DNA of 64,000 nt from Flavobacteriaceae bacterium GF1. GTDB lineage: Bacteria; Bacteroidota; Bacteroidia; Flavobacteriales; Flavobacteriaceae. This document shows, piece after piece, positions 32,531-42,487 of this stretch; position 1 is the stretch's first letter, and the number at the start of each line of letters is the position of its first letter. The position numbers and the translations under genes are program-made. The notes under the pieces were generated by a model. That model saw only the letters and a program-made list of their open reading frames with translations, was not told where the DNA came from and did not search any database. Location of the stretch: the NCBI GenBank assembly GCA_009797885.1, contig WNKP01000004.1, positions 1-64,000 of the forward strand. Direction: 5' to 3'.

Positions 32531-33592
32531 ATGGAAGCTGTTGTAGAAACCACCCATGAAATATACTTCAATGATGTAGCCAAGGCCGTCCTACATCAAA
32601 AATTGGGACAGCAGCGCTATTCCAAAGTATTTGTTCTGGTGGATGAAAACACCAAAACACATTGCCTACCGCTGTTCCAAGACCTATGTTCCCACCCGAT
32701 AGAGGGCATTATTTCCATTAAGCCGGGCGAGAACTATAAAACGATAGCAACCTGCTCAAGGGTCTGGGGCCAATTGTCCGAAATGGGGGGCGATCGCAAA
32801 AGCCTGCTGATCAATCTTGGGGGCGGCGTGGTTACGGACCTAGGTGGGTTTGTAGCGGCTACTTTTAAAAGGGGCATTGACTTTATCAACATACCCACCA
32901 CCCTATTGGCCATGGTGGACGCTTCCGTAGGTGGTAAGACAGGAGTGGATTTGGGCGTTTTAAAAAACCAAATAGGGGTCATCCAACAACCAAAAATGGT
33001 ATTGGTCTTCCCAGAGTTTTTAAAGACCTTGGAGGAGCGTCAGATAAAAAGTGGATTTGCGGAAATGCTCAAGCACGGATTGATTATGGACGACACCTAC
33101 TGGAACCATCTCCGATCGGAAGCCTTTTCGATCTATGACCAGGAACTGATAAAAACATCCATAAAAATTAAAGGAGGCATTGTTGCGAAGGACCCTACTG
33201 AACAAAACATTAGGAAAAAACTGAATTTTGGCCATACCCTCGGGCACGCCATAGAGTCCTATTGCCTTGAAAGCACGGAACGGGAGACCCTATTGCACGG
33301 GGAGGCCATTGCCATTGGAATGGTGTTGGAAAGTTACCTGTCCCATAAACTCACCGGATTATCAAAAATTGAATTGGACGAAATTAAAAGGGAGTTTAAG
33401 AAGTACTTTACACCCGTTGGCTTCTCCAAGGTCGAGATAGAAACAATCATAGCCCTTATGAAGCATGATAAAAAAAATCAGCATGGCAACATCAACTTTA
33501 CGCTCTTGGCCAGTATCGGAAATGCCGTCATCAACATTAGGGTACCCCATGAGCTATTGGTGGACTCTTTCCTTTACTACATGGATGGATAA
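32531..33592 (+). CDS. aroB: 3-dehydroquinate synthase
   Basis: AroB makes dehydroquinate from DAHP in the shikimate pathway, using NAD and a metal ion. The 353-residue protein has the NAD-binding LGGGVVTDLGGFVAATFKRG segment near 96-115. It also has TTLLAMVDASVGGKTG, the metal ligands in FAEMLKHG, and NFGHTLGHAIES. No partner shikimate gene is adjacent. Confidence 0.97.
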   Translation: MEAVVETTHEIYFNDVAKAVLHQKLGQQRYSKVFVLVDENTKTHCLPLFQDLCSHPIEGIISIKPGENYKTIATCSRVWGQLSEMGGDRKSLLINLGGGVVTDLGGFVAATFKRGIDFINIPTTLLAMVDASVGGKTGVDLGVLKNQIGVIQQPKMVLVFPEFLKTLEERQIKSGFAEMLKHGLIMDDTYWNHLRSEAFSIYDQELIKTSIKIKGGIVAKDPTEQNIRKKLNFGHTLGHAIESYCLESTERETLLHGEAIAIGMVLESYLSHKLTGLSKIELDEIKREFKKYFTPVGFSKVEIETIIALMKHDKKNQHGNINFTLLASIGNAVINIRVPHELLVDSFLYYMDG

Positions 33593-33684
33593 CTTCATAT
33601 ACTAAAAAAATAGTTTTGACAACTCTTTAGTCCCATGGGTGGCTATTTTTTTTAGCTTTAATTGTCTAACCTAAGATACCTACT

Positions 33685-34014
33685 ATGAGACGAGTAATTG
33701 TAGATTACAAAAGGCTGGATCGGGAGGTGGCCTCCCTGCTGATCGACCTTTATCCGCATGGCTATGGGGACAATGATATCATTGTCCTGAAAAAGCCCAA
33801 CGGGGAGTTGATCGAAGCGGTTGAGGTCAAAACCGATGATACCATTTACCTGGTAAAAATCAGTCAAAGCCTATCCAACTTCATTTCCAATTTTGAGGAA
33901 AACATTGAAAAGGAACTGGGCAGTTCCGAGGAAGCGAAGCTTACCGAGGGGGCCGTTGATGGAAGTCCTGAAATAGAACCAGATTTCAGCTCGGATTCAG
34001 AGGATATTGCTTAG
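33685..34014 (+). CDS. Conserved small acidic protein, unknown
   Basis: A 109-residue soluble protein with no recognised domain. The first 80 residues look folded (MRRVIVDYKRLDREVASLL, YPHGYGDNDIIVLKKPNGE). The last 30 are strongly acidic and low-complexity (Glu, Asp, Ser). I recall similar flavobacterial hypothetical proteins but no function. The stop overlaps the end of the convergent DinB-like gene by 4 bases. Confidence 0.7.
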   Translation: MRRVIVDYKRLDREVASLLIDLYPHGYGDNDIIVLKKPNGELIEAVEVKTDDTIYLVKISQSLSNFISNFEENIEKELGSSEEAKLTEGAVDGSPEIEPDFSSDSEDIA

Positions 34015-34526
34015 AAATAATAATCTTCCAAAACCTTTAAATGGTGTGCCTGGTGACCACAAATCACATAGCCTAATGCCCTTACGCTCATCTTAACCCC
34101 ACTGGCCGTTCCCATTCGTTGCAAACTATCTTCATTGAACGACTTGAACAGGGAAATACTGGCCTGACGAATACCCATGAATTCTTCTAAAATCTCCGCT
34201 TTTGTCCTTTGGTTGGCAAAGCTTTCCACCACATAATCATCTTGCTCAAATCCTGGAAGTTCCGAACGGTCATTTCTGGCAAAACGCAACGCCCGGTACT
34301 GGAAAATCCGTTCCGCATCCAATAGGTGCACCAAAACTTCCGCTACGGTCCACTTACCTGTATCGTACGCAAATGTCAATTTATGGTCTTCCAGACTGGC
34401 CATAAAGGATTGCATATCCTTAAGCCCTTCTTCCAGCGCAGGCAGCAATGGCACATCTCCCATGGCCTTGATATAGGTGGAATAGTACGGATGGTACTCG
34501 CTTGGTTCAGGTTTGGAGGTATTCAA
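34011..34526 (-). CDS. DinB-family protein
   Basis: A 171-residue four-helix metal-binding protein. The three-His set typical of DinB/YfiT is visible: VLVHLLDAERIF near 66-77 gives the first, and the CGHQAHHLKVL stretch near 155-165 gives the other two (HxxxH). Family roles include thiol transfer in some members and are otherwise unknown. It lies 9 bases downstream of the Lrp/AsnC gene and is probably cotranscribed. Confidence 0.85.
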   Translation of the reverse strand: MNTSKPEPSEYHPYYSTYIKAMGDVPLLPALEEGLKDMQSFMASLEDHKLTFAYDTGKWTVAEVLVHLLDAERIFQYRALRFARNDRSELPGFEQDDYVVESFANQRTKAEILEEFMGIRQASISLFKSFNEDSLQRMGTASGVKMSVRALGYVICGHQAHHLKVLEDYYF

Positions 34527-34535
34527 TCCCCTATT

Positions 34536-35015
34536 TTAGAGTTCATTGAAAATGGTATGCATCAATCTTTTCTTGTCATTGATACTTTCTTCCAGGGAAA
34601 TCATGGTTTCCGTTCTGCTGATGCCGTCAATATCATCAATCTTAAAAATAATATTCTTGGCATGTGTGGTATCCCTGGCCCGTATTTTGCAGAAAATATT
34701 GAACTTTCCTGTGGTGATATGGGCCACGGTGACATACGGAATCTGCGTAAGGCGTTCCAAAACAAACTTTGTTTGGTGCGTTTTCTCCAAAAAAATACCC
34801 ACATAAGCTATAAAGGAGTATCCCAACTTCACATAATCCAAGGTTAGGGAAGAACCTTTGATGATACCAGCTTCTTCCATTTTTTTTACCCGCACGTGGA
34901 CGGTTCCCGCAGAAATAAGGAGCTTCTTGGCGATATCCGTGAATGGGGTTCTGGTGTTGTCAATTAACATATCCAGAATCTGGTGGTCAATTTCGTCTAG
35001 CTTTACTTTGCTCAT
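34536..35015 (-). CDS. Lrp/AsnC-family transcriptional regulator
   Basis: A 159-residue protein. The N-terminal HTH (about 5-55) contains IDHQILDMLIDNTRTPFTDIA and SAGTVHVRVKKMEEAG. The C-terminal RAM/AsnC effector domain (about 65-150) contains FIAYVGIFLE, TTGKFNIFCKI and GISRTETMISL. Members sense amino acids as octamers. It may respond to amino acid supply, but targets cannot be read from the sequence. It is divergent from the XRE-like gene, with a 361-base gap. Confidence 0.92.
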   Translation of the reverse strand: MSKVKLDEIDHQILDMLIDNTRTPFTDIAKKLLISAGTVHVRVKKMEEAGIIKGSSLTLDYVKLGYSFIAYVGIFLEKTHQTKFVLERLTQIPYVTVAHITTGKFNIFCKIRARDTTHAKNIIFKIDDIDGISRTETMISLEESINDKKRLMHTIFNEL

Positions 35016-35148
35016 GCCAAAAGAATTTTCAGTAAAATTAATGAATTAAGAAATAAAATGTAATCAAAGCATTGCTTTTTTAAAAATAATGTAAGAATTC
35101 AGTGCCAGGTTTCGGTTCACACTTCAGTTCAAACTAAAAATACAAATT

Positions 35149-35171
35149 ACATCCGTAAACAGTACATCCGT
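35149..35171. repeat. Direct repeats ACATCCGT upstream of the two regulators
   Basis: Two exact 8-base copies of ACATCCGT are spaced 15 bases start to start, in the 361-base gap (35016-35376) between the Lrp/AsnC and XRE-like genes. The gap has no ORF and is very AT-rich. The repeats may be a binding site. Confidence 0.45.
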
Positions 35172-35194
35172 TGCCACTCGACACTTTTATCCAT

Positions 35195-35216
35195 TTGTAA
35201 ACATATCGGTTTACAA
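35195..35216. promoter_or_regulatory. Perfect 8-bp palindrome TTGTAAAC-N6-GTTTACAA
   Basis: An exact inverted repeat with a 6-base spacer, the geometry of a dimeric regulator site. It lies roughly midway between the divergent Lrp/AsnC and XRE-like genes. TTGTAAA half-sites recur near 35353 just upstream of the XRE-like start, which suggests one protein binds several sites here. Which regulator binds is unknown. Confidence 0.55.
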
Positions 35217-35353
35217 TTGCCTACATAAAACTTTTAAAACACTTATCTTTTTATTTATCAAATAATTATAACACTTAATATCAATTATTAATTGATATTT
35301 TTTAATCTCGTTTTCATTTTAATTTGCAAAAATATCACAAGAATATATGCAAT

Positions 35354-35364
35354 TGTAAATTACA
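35354..35364. promoter_or_regulatory. Palindrome TGTAAATTACA ahead of the XRE-like start
   Basis: A 5-bp inverted repeat around a central A, 12 bases before the ATG at 35377. It shares the TTGTAAA core with the palindrome at 35195-35216. The position near the start fits autorepression by the encoded HTH protein (inference). Confidence 0.45.
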
Positions 35365-35376
35365 TTTGTAACAGTT

Positions 35377-35739
35377 ATGATTGTAGAACGGCTTCAAAGC
35401 ATAATGTCCCATTACGAATTAAGCGCTTCCTCCTTAGCGGATGCCATTGGCGTGCCAAGGTCCAGCATCTCCCACCTCCTATCCGGGCGGAACAAACCAA
35501 GTTTGGATTTTGTCCTTAAACTCATTAAGGCCTATCCGGAGGTCAATCTTTATTGGTTCTTAAGCGGTAAGGGAGAATTCCCTTCCGAGATTTCCGTTTT
35601 GGATGGGGAACATAACCCAAAGAAGGATTTGGTAACAAACCTTAAAAACAAGCCAACGCAACCTAAGGGGAAATCGGTTTCCAAAATTGTTTTTTTCTAT
35701 GACGATGGTACATTTGAGACCTATCACCCCAAAAAATAG
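35377..35739 (+). CDS. XRE-family HTH regulator (copy B)
   Basis: A 120-residue regulator. The Cro/CI-type HTH at about 5-60 reads LSASSLADAIGVPRSSISHL then RNKPSLDFVLKLIKAYP. The NLYWFLSGKGEFP block follows. The C-terminal part (about 75-120) is basic and ends in a hydrophobic KIVFFYDDGTFETY strand. It is related to the regulator at 26830-27213. The operator-like palindromes upstream suggest autoregulation. Confidence 0.85.
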   Translation: MIVERLQSIMSHYELSASSLADAIGVPRSSISHLLSGRNKPSLDFVLKLIKAYPEVNLYWFLSGKGEFPSEISVLDGEHNPKKDLVTNLKNKPTQPKGKSVSKIVFFYDDGTFETYHPKK

Positions 35740-35754
35740 GGTTATTTTTACCCC

Positions 35755-36147
35755 ATGAAGTCTTCATTTGTACGCCCCTTCCTTCTCTTTTTGGCTAGTA
35801 TGGGAATCATGGCAAGCTGCCAAAGTCCCCCCCAACGAAACTGCACGGACTTTACCGAAGGGAAATTCAAGTTCTCCACTATTGTGGATGGAGATACGTT
35901 GACTACCGAGTTTCTAAGGCAAAAAAACATTGAAGTAGAGCATTTCGAGGGCAAACAGGACACCTCTTCCATACGATGGATCAACGATTGCGAATACGTC
36001 CTTAAGAAACTGAATCCAAAAAACAGGGCCGAGGAAAAATCCGTTCATATAAAAATCTTGACTACAACGGATAGTTCTTATACATTTGAATTTAGCACAG
36101 TAGGTGACCCAAAAAAGTTGCGGGGCACAGCTTTTAAAACACACTGA
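35755..36147 (+). CDS. Small lipoprotein, unknown function
   Basis: A 130-residue protein with a signal peptide and lipobox ending SMGIMASC (Cys21). A domain of about 105 residues follows, containing RNCTDFTEGKFKF, the IRWINDCEYVLKK segment and a C-terminal LRGTAFKTH. Similar proteins in databases are sometimes mislabelled as topoisomerase IV; there is no topoisomerase motif here. It precedes the TerC gene by 2 bases. Confidence 0.8.
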   Translation: MKSSFVRPFLLFLASMGIMASCQSPPQRNCTDFTEGKFKFSTIVDGDTLTTEFLRQKNIEVEHFEGKQDTSSIRWINDCEYVLKKLNPKNRAEEKSVHIKILTTTDSSYTFEFSTVGDPKKLRGTAFKTH

Positions 36148-36149
36148 CC

Positions 36150-36974
36150 ATGTTTGAAATCTTCACGAGTCCAGATGCCTGGATGGCATTGCTGACACTC
36201 ACCTTCCTTGAAATTATTCTGGGAATAGACAATATCATCTTTATTACCATTGCCGCAGGGAAACTGGAAAAAAAGGATCGGAAAAAAGCCACCAATATTG
36301 GACTTGTACTGGCCATGGTCATGCGGATTGTACTCTTGTTCGGAATTACCTGGCTCACTTCCCTTAAAAAGCCTTTTTTGGTCTTGAGCAAATCTTGGAT
36401 ACATGGCGGCATTAGTTGGCAGGCATTGATTTTATTTCTTGGTGGGCTATTCCTGCTCTACAAAAGCACCAAAGAGATCCATGAAAAGATTGAGGACCGT
36501 GGGCATGATGAACGTGAGGTTAAAAAAGGGCGTTCCTCCTCCTTAAAGAATGCCATTATCCAGATTACGGTCATCAATATTGTGTTTTCCTTTGATTCCA
36601 TTTTAACGGCCATAGGGATGACCAACGGCATCTCTCCCAACCCCAATGATGCCCTGATCCTTATGATTGTGGCCGTTGTCATTTCCGTTGTCATCATGCT
36701 GTTGTTCGCCAACCCGGTTGGGGAATTTGTGAACCAACATCCCTCCATACAGGTTTTGGGACTTTCGTTCTTGATCCTTATCGGTTTTATGTTGATTGCC
36801 GAAGCTGCCCACCTTTCCCACTTAGTGGTATTTGATCAGGAAGTAGGCTCCATCCCCAAAGGGTATTTATATTTTGCCATTGCGTTTTCCCTTATGGTAG
36901 AATTCTTTGATATGCGGATGATGCGCAATAGAAAAAAGAACAGGGATGCGGAAGAAGTTTTGGAAAACGGCTAG
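36150..36974 (+). CDS. TerC-family integral membrane protein
   Basis: A 274-residue protein with about seven membrane helices. The TerC signatures are LEIILGIDNIIFI near 21-33 and INIVFSFDSILTAIG near 138-152, each with a conserved Asp in the membrane. Family members are linked to metal (manganese) export. A tellurite role is only one historical label and is not supported by neighbours. It converges with the hydroxylase gene, overlapping it by 4 bases. Confidence 0.92.
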   Translation: MFEIFTSPDAWMALLTLTFLEIILGIDNIIFITIAAGKLEKKDRKKATNIGLVLAMVMRIVLLFGITWLTSLKKPFLVLSKSWIHGGISWQALILFLGGLFLLYKSTKEIHEKIEDRGHDEREVKKGRSSSLKNAIIQITVINIVFSFDSILTAIGMTNGISPNPNDALILMIVAVVISVVIMLLFANPVGEFVNQHPSIQVLGLSFLILIGFMLIAEAAHLSHLVVFDQEVGSIPKGYLYFAIAFSLMVEFFDMRMMRNRKKNRDAEEVLENG

Positions 36975-37927
36975 TTGGGCCGTTTAAAAGCCAGTTCCGG
37001 CTGCACTTTCTTTTGTTTCTTAAAGAGGCGTTGCTGTTGTTTTACTGTTAAGGTGCTCCCATCATGGCTCCATCCGGGAGGACCAAAAATATACATGAGC
37101 TTATGGGAAAATTTCTTCGCCTTTTTTACATCCCTCCAAATATCCTTGAACTCATGTGTTAGAATTACCACGGGATTGTAGGAATTGGGAGAGTGGATTA
37201 CTCCATATTTTACATCAATCCGATCGTCCAATTCCTTCCATGTTCCAAACATACGGTCAAAAATATTCAGGATTCCACCATGGTTCTTGTCCAGATATTC
37301 CACATTTTGGGAATGATGTACCTGATGCATGGTATGTGTGTTCAGGAATTTTTCCAAAAACCCAAGCTTGGGGATGTAAACGGAGTGCAATTGGAACTGC
37401 CAAAGTGCCTCTATCCCCAGGCAGACCACTACCATCTCCGGTGGAAACCCAATGGCCGGCATCCACATATAAAAAAGCGGTTTGTACAAGATGGTAAACC
37501 ATCCATTGCGTACCGCTGTTCCCAAATTAAAATTATCCGAAGAATGATGCACAATATGGGCCGCCCATAGAATGCGTATCTCATGATTGGCCCTATGGAA
37601 CCAATAATAGGTAAAATCATCTGCCAACATGCAAAAAATCCAAATGTACCAGGCGTAACCAAAAGATGCGTAACCCAAACGATTTGTACGAATTCCCTCT
37701 ACCATGGGATTGCACAACTCATAAACCCCTTCAAAAAGGACGACGGCAAAGATTACTTTGAACAAAGGGCCCAGAATTGCCGAACCCACTCCCATAAAAC
37801 CACTTGCGGCCAAATCCTTCCAATCGTATAAATGGTCGTCGCCGTGGGTTTTACTGTACGTAAGTTCAAATAGGATGAATGCGATAAAAACTGGCACGCC
37901 GTATACGAGCGGGTTGGTAAAATCCAT
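36971..37927 (-). CDS. Sterol desaturase / fatty acid hydroxylase superfamily protein
   Basis: A 318-residue membrane di-iron enzyme. The histidine clusters are visible: HRANHE near 118-123, HIVHHSSD near 131-138 and HQVHHSQN near 213-220. There are about four membrane helices. It may hydroxylate or desaturate a lipid, but the substrate is unknown. The C-terminal 45 residues are basic and family-specific. Confidence 0.92.
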   Translation of the reverse strand: MDFTNPLVYGVPVFIAFILFELTYSKTHGDDHLYDWKDLAASGFMGVGSAILGPLFKVIFAVVLFEGVYELCNPMVEGIRTNRLGYASFGYAWYIWIFCMLADDFTYYWFHRANHEIRILWAAHIVHHSSDNFNLGTAVRNGWFTILYKPLFYMWMPAIGFPPEMVVVCLGIEALWQFQLHSVYIPKLGFLEKFLNTHTMHQVHHSQNVEYLDKNHGGILNIFDRMFGTWKELDDRIDVKYGVIHSPNSYNPVVILTHEFKDIWRDVKKAKKFSHKLMYIFGPPGWSHDGSTLTVKQQQRLFKKQKKVQPELAFKRPN

Positions 37928-37992
37928 ATAGGGTATCTAAAAAATAAATGAGTAAATTTTCATAGCGGCGTTAAAGTAGGGAGAATATATGG

Positions 37993-40611
37993 TTAAAACA
38001 ATGATGTTTGATCAGCTTTTCCTATATCATCATCACTACTGGTCACATTTTCCTCGTCAACGACCTCAATTTCTTCCGCTTCCTGGGTCTCGGCCTCTTC
38101 AAAGGGCAAGGGATCGAGGGCATTTACATTTTTAAGTTTCAACGCGGTCAATTGATTTCCCAAAGCCTTTATGCCCTTGATCGTAATAAATTTTTCCAGG
38201 TCCACATTTTCATTGGGCCTAGGCTCCTTCCCCCGCAACTTTGTAAATTCCAACTCCACCATTGGCCGCCAGTCCATGGAAATCAGTTCCAATTGGGATT
38301 TGGGATGCTCGGAAATGACCAATTCTTCCCTGTTTGGATTTTCAATCAAAAACCGTTTTACATAATACCTGTCCTTCCCCCCTTCATAATAAATGACCGA
38401 TATGGGCTTTTTGGGATTCCATTTTTCCAGAACGATCATATCGTCATCAAAACGGGTGTTCAAATCTGGGGCAATGGTCTTTACAAATCCCCTTTGATTG
38501 GCCACCAACAACATGTCCTCTGCCCTGAACTCTCCTAATAATTCTCCCCTTCCATCCACATTTAACCGCTGTACCACCTCATCGAACCAAATCTTTCTGG
38601 GCTTTAGGGTGGACAATCCTTTTTCCTTGAGTTCAATACGCTTAACCGGATATTTGGTGACGATATTCCCCTTGGAAGCCCTTCCTTTTATCAATACATC
38701 GGCAAAGTCGAGGTCCCATTTCAATTTTTTGATACTCCCTGACTGTCTGAGGTGTACCGTAACCACCTCCGCCTCGCCATTGGGGTTGGCGCTAAAATAA
38801 AGCACATCCGAACTGGCCTTACCACTGGTCAAATCATACATTTTGTCCCTGGTGATGGAGGTCACGTTAAAGCGTTTGATATAGCTTGCACCTCCCCTTC
38901 CATCCTTATATATCATATTATAGGTTGTGCGCTTGTCCTTCTTTTTAAAGACCGCTACATAGATGATGTTTTTGTCAACAAAGGTTTTGGAATCCACCTT
39001 AGTGACCATCATTCCCCCTTTTTTGGTAAATACGATGATATCATCAATATCACTGCAATCCGTTACATATTCATCCCTTCTTAAGGAGGTCCCAATAAAA
39101 CCTTCTTCACGATTGACATATAATTTGGTATTGCGAATGACCACTTTGGTAGCTTCGATATCATCAAATATTCGAATCTCGGATTTGCGCTCCTTGCCCT
39201 TGCCGTATTTTTTCTTCAGATTTTTGAAATAGTCAATGGCAAAATCAATGAGGTTTTCCAGGTGATTTTTAGTTTCCTGAATCCGGTCTTCCAAACTTTC
39301 AATATGTTGTTTGGCCTTGTCCAAATCAAACTTGGAGATACGTTTGATCCGTATTTCGGTCAAACGGGTAATGTCCTCCTCGGTCACGGCCCGTTTCAAA
39401 TGTTTAACATAGGGCTTTAAACCCTTGTCTATGGCCCCAATTACTCCTTCCCAGGTCTCTTCTTCTTCTATGTCCCGGTAAATTCGGTTCTCGATAAAAA
39501 TGCGCTCCAACGAGGAAAAATGCCATTGCTCCTCGAGTTCGTTCAACTGGATTTCCAGTTCTTGCCGCAGCAATTCAACGGTATTGTCCGTTGAACGCTT
39601 CAACACCTCACTAATACCGAGGAATATGGGTTTATTATCCTCAATAATACAGCTCAAAGGGGATATGGATGATTCACATGCCGTGAAAGCATAAAGTGCA
39701 TCAATGGTTTTATCCGGTGATATCCCGCTGGGGATGTGCACCAAAATCTCGACCTCTGCCGCGGTATTATCCTCTATTTTCTTGACTTTTATTTTTCCTT
39801 TGTCGTTGGCCTTTAGGATGGAATCTATTAAACTGGAGGTATTACTGCCAAAAGGAATTTCCCGTATCACGAGCGTATTCTTGTCAAGACTCTCAATTCT
39901 TGCCCTAACCCGGACCTTACCGCCCCGTAAACCGTCGTTATAGTTCGTAACATCGATGATTCCCGCAGTTGGAAAATCCGGAAACAGCTTAAATCGTTGC
40001 CCTTTTAGATGTTTTATGGAAGCATCGATCAGTTCATTAAAATTGTGGGGAAGGATTTTGGTTGATAATCCAACCGCAATTCCCTCGGCGCCCTGGGCCA
40101 ATACCAGGGGGAATTTTACCGGTAGGTGCACCGGTTCCCTTTTCCTACCATCGTAGGAAAGCTGCCACTCCGTAATCTTGGGACTAAAAACAACATCCAA
40201 GGCAAACTTGGAAAGCCTGGCCTCAATATACCGTGAAGCTGCAGCACTGTCCCCGGTCAAAATGTTCCCCCAGTTTCCCTGGGTATCTATGAGCAGGTCT
40301 TTTTGGCCTATTTGGACCATCGCATCCGCAATACTGGCGTCTCCATGCGGATGGTATTGCATGGTATGCCCCACAACGTTGGCCACCTTATTGTAACGCC
40401 CATCATCCAATTCCTTTAGGGCATGCATGATACGCCGTTGTACGGGCTTAAATCCATCTTCAATGGCAGGAACGGCCCTTTCCAGAATTACATAGGAGGC
40501 ATAATCCAAAAACCAATCCTTGTACATTCCGGTTACCCTTGTTAAGGAGTCACCTTCATAATGTTCATTTTCTGATAAGTGTTCGTCGTTCAATTCGCCG
40601 TTCTCTTCCAT
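37993..40611 (-). CDS. parC: DNA topoisomerase IV subunit A
   Basis: The DNA-cleaving subunit of a type IIA topoisomerase, 872 residues. The N-terminal half has the QRRIMHALKELDDGRYNK region and the active tyrosine in SAAASRYIEARLSKFA (near 124-139). The middle has a long coiled coil (about 410-490). The C-terminal part is a beta-pinwheel-like region with divergent repeats, ending in an acidic tail. It is 19 bases downstream of parE. ParC rather than GyrA is favoured by pairing with this ParE. Confidence 0.95.
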   Translation of the reverse strand: MEENGELNDEHLSENEHYEGDSLTRVTGMYKDWFLDYASYVILERAVPAIEDGFKPVQRRIMHALKELDDGRYNKVANVVGHTMQYHPHGDASIADAMVQIGQKDLLIDTQGNWGNILTGDSAAASRYIEARLSKFALDVVFSPKITEWQLSYDGRKREPVHLPVKFPLVLAQGAEGIAVGLSTKILPHNFNELIDASIKHLKGQRFKLFPDFPTAGIIDVTNYNDGLRGGKVRVRARIESLDKNTLVIREIPFGSNTSSLIDSILKANDKGKIKVKKIEDNTAAEVEILVHIPSGISPDKTIDALYAFTACESSISPLSCIIEDNKPIFLGISEVLKRSTDNTVELLRQELEIQLNELEEQWHFSSLERIFIENRIYRDIEEEETWEGVIGAIDKGLKPYVKHLKRAVTEEDITRLTEIRIKRISKFDLDKAKQHIESLEDRIQETKNHLENLIDFAIDYFKNLKKKYGKGKERKSEIRIFDDIEATKVVIRNTKLYVNREEGFIGTSLRRDEYVTDCSDIDDIIVFTKKGGMMVTKVDSKTFVDKNIIYVAVFKKKDKRTTYNMIYKDGRGGASYIKRFNVTSITRDKMYDLTSGKASSDVLYFSANPNGEAEVVTVHLRQSGSIKKLKWDLDFADVLIKGRASKGNIVTKYPVKRIELKEKGLSTLKPRKIWFDEVVQRLNVDGRGELLGEFRAEDMLLVANQRGFVKTIAPDLNTRFDDDMIVLEKWNPKKPISVIYYEGGKDRYYVKRFLIENPNREELVISEHPKSQLELISMDWRPMVELEFTKLRGKEPRPNENVDLEKFITIKGIKALGNQLTALKLKNVNALDPLPFEEAETQEAEEIEVVDEENVTSSDDDIGKADQTSLF

Positions 40612-40630
40612 TTAAATCCTATCGTCTGAT

Positions 40631-42487
40631 TTACAATTGGTTTTCCTCTACCAAATCAAGTTCTACTTTCAAATTTTGTATGATGAATTGCTGCCTGTCC
40701 GGCGTATTTTTGCCCATGTAGAATTGGAGTAATTGGTCAATGGACATGGCCTTGTCCAACATCACCGGTTCCAAACGGATATCATCACCGATAAAGTGTT
40801 TGAACTCATCCGGGGATATTTCCCCCAATCCCTTAAAACGTGTGATTTCCGGTTTCCCTGAAAGTTTCGCAATCGCAGCCCTTTTCTCCTCCTCGGAATA
40901 GCAATAAATGGTCTCTTTTTTGTTCCGTACCCTAAAAAGCGGGGTTTGAAGGATGTATAGGTGGTTTTCTTTGATGAGTTCCGGAAAAAACTGTAAAAAG
41001 AAGGTAATGAGCAATAACCGGATATGCATTCCATCCACATCGGCATCCGTAGCAATTACAATATTGTTGTAACGAAGGTCTTCCAAGGAATCCTCAATAT
41101 TCAAGGCGGCCTGCAACAAATTGAATTCCTCGTTCTCGTATACAATCTTTTTGGACATTCCGTACGAGTTTAAGGGCTTCCCCCGTAAACTAAATACGGC
41201 TTGTGTATTCACATCCCTTGATTTGGTGATGGAACCAGAGGCAGAATCCCCCTCGGTAATGAAAAGGGTGGTTTCCAAACGCCTGTCTTTCTTCATGTCC
41301 TGGAGATGGACACGACAATCCCGTAGTTTTTTGTTGTGGAGACTGGCTTTTTTAGCCCGTTCCCGGGCCAGTTTTCGAATACCGGAAAGCTCTTTTCGCT
41401 CCTTTTCGGCCTGTAAAATTTTGCGCAATAGCGCGTCTTTTACATCCTGATTTTTATGAAGGTAATTATCGAGGTATTTCCCCACAAAATCATTCACATA
41501 GGTCCGAACCGTAGGTAGATTTCCTCCCATATCCGTGGAACCCAATTTGGTTTTGGTCTGACTTTCAAATACGGGTTCCATCACCTTGATGGAAATAGCG
41601 GAAATAATGGACTTGCGTACATCCGAGGCATCAAAATTTTTGTTGTAATGCTCCCTCACGGTCTTGACAATGGCTTCCCGAAACGCCGCTTGATGTGTCC
41701 CCCCCTGTGTGGTATGCTGCCCATTGACAAAAGAATGGTATTCCTCACTGTATTGGGTCTTGCTATGGGTAATGGCTACCTCAATATCATCCCCCTTTAG
41801 ATGGATAATGGGATACAGGAAGTCACTTTGGTTATTGTTATCCTCCAAAAGGTCCTTGAGGCCATTTTTGGAATGGTACTTTTCCCCATTGAACACAATG
41901 GTCAATCCCGGATTAAGGTAAACGTAATTCTTGAGCATGCGTTCCACATACTCATTTCGGTATTTGTATTTTTTAAAAATGGTCTCGTCCGGGATAAAAC
42001 TTACCAAAGTACCCCGTCGTTTAGAGGATTCGGCCTGATTTTCATTGACCAGGTTTCCCGTATTGAATTCCGCTGTTTTGGATTGTCCATCACGTGTGGA
42101 CTCTACTTTAAAAGAGGCGGATAGCGCATTTACGGCCTTCGTTCCAACACCATTCAATCCTACGGACTTTTTGAAGGCTCGCGTATCGTACTTCCCTCCG
42201 GTATTCATTTTGGATACCACATCCACGACCTTCCCTAAGGGGATACCGCGGCCATAATCCCGAACTTTTACCTCATTGTCCCTGATGGCAATTTCAATGG
42301 TCTTCCCTGCTCCCATGACAAACTCGTCGATACAATTGTCAATGACCTCTTTCAATAAAATGTAAATGCCATCATCGGCGGAAGAACCATCACCCAACTT
42401 ACCAATATACATTCCGGGACGCATACGGATATGCTCCTTCCAATCCAGCGAGCGTATATTCTCTTCAGTATATTGTGTTTGAGCCAT
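40631..42487 (-). CDS. parE: DNA topoisomerase IV subunit B
   Basis: The ATPase subunit, 618 residues. The GHKL ATP site has NCIDEFVMG and [10 protein letters not shown], then [14 protein letters not shown]. The TOPRIM part has [12 protein letters not shown] and [12 protein letters not shown]. It ends [15 protein letters not shown]. It acts with ParC to decatenate chromosomes. The 213-base gap upstream contains no gene. Confidence 0.96.
   Translation of the reverse strand: MAQTQYTEENIRSLDWKEHIRMRPGMYIGKLGDGSSADDGIYILLKEVIDNCIDEFVMGAGKTIEIAIRDNEVKVRDYGRGIPLGKVVDVVSKMNTGGKYDTRAFKKSVGLNGVGTKAVNALSASFKVESTRDGQSKTAEFNTGNLVNENQAESSKRRGTLVSFIPDETIFKKYKYRNEYVERMLKNYVYLNPGLTIVFNGEKYHSKNGLKDLLEDNNNQSDFLYPIIHLKGDDIEVAITHSKTQYSEEYHSFVNGQHTTQGGTHQAAFREAIVKTVREHYNKNFDASDVRKSIISAISIKVMEPVFESQTKTKLGSTDMGGNLPTVRTYVNDFVGKYLDNYLHKNQDVKDALLRKILQAEKERKELSGIRKLARERAKKASLHNKKLRDCRVHLQDMKKDRRLETTLFITEGDSASGSITKSRDVNTQAVFSLRGKPLNSYGMSKKIVYENEEFNLLQAALNIEDSLEDLRYNNIVIATDADVDGMHIRLLLITFFLQFFPELIKENHLYILQTPLFRVRNKKETIYCYSEEEKRAAIAKLSGKPEITRFKGLGEISPDEFKHFIGDDIRLEPVMLDKAMSIDQLLQFYMGKNTPDRQQFIIQNLKVELDLVEENQL

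Noticed and set aside
2417-34526. Two DinB-like genes as evidence of a linked system
   Set aside because: They are distant, divergent in sequence and belong to a very common superfamily.
35755-36147. Topoisomerase IV label for the small lipoprotein
   Set aside because: The protein is 130 residues with a lipobox and no topoisomerase motif; the real parC and parE are at 37993-42487.
36150-36974. TerC as tellurite resistance or phage defence island
   Set aside because: No terB, terD or terZ neighbours; the surrounding genes are core metabolism.
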